64,000 nucleotides of DNA from Sphingomonas lacunae (GTDB lineage: Bacteria; Pseudomonadota; Alphaproteobacteria; Sphingomonadales; Sphingomonadaceae): NCBI RefSeq assembly GCF_012979535.1, contig NZ_CP053015.1, positions 124,001 to 188,000 of the forward strand, written 5' to 3'. Each line of letters opens with the position of its first letter. Position 1 is the stretch's first letter. The notes under the pieces were generated by a model, which was not told the DNA's origin, did no database searches, and worked only from the letters and a program-made list of their open reading frames with translations. Both the position numbers and the translations under genes were made by a program. Below, piece after piece: positions 62,795 to 64,000 of the stretch.

Positions 62795-62905
62795 ATGTGG
62801 TATTTCACCTGGGTACTCGGCCTTGGCCTCGCGGTCGCCTTCGGCATCCTCAATGGCGTATGGCACGAATTTCATTCGCCGGCCGATGATGACATCTCGC
62901 AATAA
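62795..62905 (+). CDS. cydX: Small cytochrome bd subunit CydX
   Basis: A 36-residue single-pass protein directly after cydB, with an ATG behind a weak GGAG at 62782-62785. It starts MWYFTWVLGLGLAVAF and continues with NGVWHE, the typical CydX pattern of one transmembrane helix followed by a short hydrophilic tail. CydX stabilises the CydAB complex and haem site. Confidence 0.9.
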   Translation: MWYFTWVLGLGLAVAFGILNGVWHEFHSPADDDISQ

Positions 62906-62932
62906 GATCTGCATTGGGCCCACCCTGTCGCC

Positions 62933-63799
62933 TCAGGCGCGGGCTGACACCAGCCAGACCTTTGCGCCCAGCTGGACACCGCCCTCTGGACTATGATGCC
63001 GGGCAAACAACTCCTCCAGATCGGCGCGGGCAGCGGCGTGCACGTCAGTTCCCGCCTGTTCCAGCGCCCGGCCGATAGCCAGTGACGCCAGGGCGAAATC
63101 GGCGGCTTCGGCAACGCTCAGCCCCTTGCCTCCAATCGCCTGCAGTCCCTCCCATGGGGTGATTTCGATCCCGGCAAAGCCGCCGCCGGTCAAAACCTCC
63201 CCAAGATAGTCGACATCCTCGAACGCAAAGGGTCCCGGTGTGCGGGGAACCGCCGGCGGAATGTCGATATGGCGGCGGGCCACACCCATCATTGCCATCA
63301 TCCAGGCATTGTCCCGCGGCGGTCCCCAGACCGCCAGATCAACGCGGCCGCCGGGCACCAACTGGGCCCGCAGGTTAGCGAAGGCCTGATGAGGTTCGGC
63401 AAAGAACATCGAACCAAAGCGGGAAAAAAGGCGACCAAAAGGTGCATCGGTCAATGTTGCTGTTGCCGCGTCGGCGCAGACAAAGCGCGCATTAGCCAGT
63501 CCGGCGGCATCGGCACGCTCGCGCGCATGGTTGATCAGGTCCGGCGAGATGTCGAGCCCGAGAGCGACGCCATCGTTGGCAACAGCACGGGCGATCGCCA
63601 GCGTGGTCGCCCCGCCGCCACAGCCAAGGTCGATCACCCGCTCACCCGGACGATAGGCGGCCTGGGCGAGCAATGCCTCACCCACAGGTGCAATCATCGC
63701 CTCGAACCGTTGCACATTGGCAAGCCAGCGCCGCCCCATTTCGCCTGACCAATCCTCCGCCGCCAGATGTTCGGCCTTGTTGGTCTGGTCTTCCGTCAT
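62933..63799 (-). CDS. Class I SAM-dependent methyltransferase
   Basis: A 288-residue protein with the SAM-binding motif I VIDLGCGGGATTLAIA (about 56-70) and the following ALGLDISPDLI acidic loop. The remainder resembles UbiE/MenG- or methyltransferase-11-type folds. The substrate is unknown. ATG 63799 (MTEDQTNKAEHL) is preferred over the 63880 extension. It converges on cydX. Confidence 0.85.
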   Translation of the reverse strand: MTEDQTNKAEHLAAEDWSGEMGRRWLANVQRFEAMIAPVGEALLAQAAYRPGERVIDLGCGGGATTLAIARAVANDGVALGLDISPDLINHARERADAAGLANARFVCADAATATLTDAPFGRLFSRFGSMFFAEPHQAFANLRAQLVPGGRVDLAVWGPPRDNAWMMAMMGVARRHIDIPPAVPRTPGPFAFEDVDYLGEVLTGGGFAGIEITPWEGLQAIGGKGLSVAEAADFALASLAIGRALEQAGTDVHAAARADLEELFARHHSPEGGVQLGAKVWLVSARA

Positions 63800-63957
63800 C
63801 GGGGCATCCTTTCCGGTCACCGGGCAAGCGCGCGGCAGTCGCCCGACCCTGATGTCCCTTGCCCGACCTGTCAACGCCACACCAGGTGTTCGGAGCGCAT
63901 GTGCCAGCGCCCGCCCTTCAGCGCCCCGATTGACCCGTGGGCGGCTATCGCCTTGCT

Positions 63958-64000
63958 TCAGAAGCGGAGCCGCACGCCCACCGTGCTGTCCCGCGGCGTG
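63958..64000 (-). CDS. C-terminal fragment of an outer-membrane beta-barrel protein (gene continues outside the window)
   Basis: Read on the minus strand from the window end, the last codons give STVGVRLRF followed by a TGA stop at 63960-63958. A C-terminal phenylalanine after alternating hydrophobic residues is the signature by which the BAM complex recognises outer-membrane proteins. A TonB-dependent receptor or porin is likely, but only about 14 residues are visible. Confidence 0.5.
   Translation of the reverse strand, partial: TPRDSTVGVRLRF

Noticed and set aside
1-64000. CRISPR arrays, tRNA, rRNA and insertion sequences
   Set aside because: I looked for regularly spaced direct repeats, tRNA T-loop patterns (GGTTCGA..C), rRNA blocks and transposase motifs and found none. 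A covariance-model scan (tRNAscan, Infernal) would be decisive.

Overview
The window is GC-rich bacterial chromosome carrying mostly housekeeping genes, with three accessory-looking islands. It most likely comes from an alphaproteobacterium of the Sphingomonadales. The evidence is the yebC-ruvC-ruvA-ruvB-ybgC-tolQ-tolR-tolA-tolB-pal gene order, GapR (DUF2312), the mitochondrial-type complex I accessory protein NDUFA12, and the DUF2155 and DUF3297 families. The taxonomic call is an inference from gene content and protein style. I see no rRNA, tRNA, insertion sequence, prophage or CRISPR array.

Layout. 1-3.3 kb: a leftward purE-purK-folA-dipeptidase operon. 3.5-4.1 kb: a small diguanylate cyclase. 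4.2-11.9 kb: one long leftward run holding the Tol-Pal envelope machine, the RuvABC resolvasome and YebC. 12-17 kb: GapR, pyruvate kinase, a thioesterase, a lipase-like hydrolase, GTP cyclohydrolase II and exonuclease III. 17.3-22 kb: LolA, FtsK and a ubiquinone-pathway monooxygenase. 22-28.3 kb: a three-gene polysaccharide assembly and export operon (Wzy-, Wzc- and Wza-like), divergent from an H-NOX haem sensor gene and a sigma-54 response regulator gene. 28.3-31.7 kb: a quinone oxidoreductase, a dienoyl-CoA-reductase-like SDR, a repeat-rich intergenic stretch and a second SDR. 31.8-44.7 kb: Aat, DUF2155, NDUFA12, DUF192, RecX, a fatty acyl-AMP ligase, a GGDEF-EAL protein, a CHAP protein, DUF3297, DUF805, a signal-peptide-bearing M17 aminopeptidase and TypA. 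45-47 kb: TelA with an XpaC-like partner. 47-62.9 kb: a sulfide and persulfide island. 62.9-64 kb: a methyltransferase and the 3' end of an outer-membrane beta-barrel gene.

Two regions look like coherent systems. (1) The 325-bp gap between the Wza-like gene and the H-NOX gene contains two back-to-back -24/-12 sigma-54 promoters that fit the consensus well, with a cluster of TTTGC/GCAAA half-sites between them. The second gene of the right-hand operon is itself a sigma-54 activator, and no histidine kinase is encoded nearby. I infer a haem-gas-sensing switch (NO or O2) for exopolysaccharide export. (2) The 47-63 kb island puts an ArsR-family repressor with SqrR/BigR-like cysteines in one operon with a rhodanese, a membrane fusion protein and an RND pump. 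Divergent from it are sulfide:quinone oxidoreductase, a DUF2892 protein, a TolC-like channel, persulfide dioxygenase and a TauE exporter, followed by cydDC and cydABX. An ATATTAG motif recurs at the control regions of three of these units, which suggests one sulfide regulon that includes efflux and a sulfide-tolerant terminal oxidase.

Many reading-frame starts were moved to internal ATG, GTG or TTG codons where stop/start overlaps, ribosome binding sites or family alignments supported it. Each entry says when this was done.
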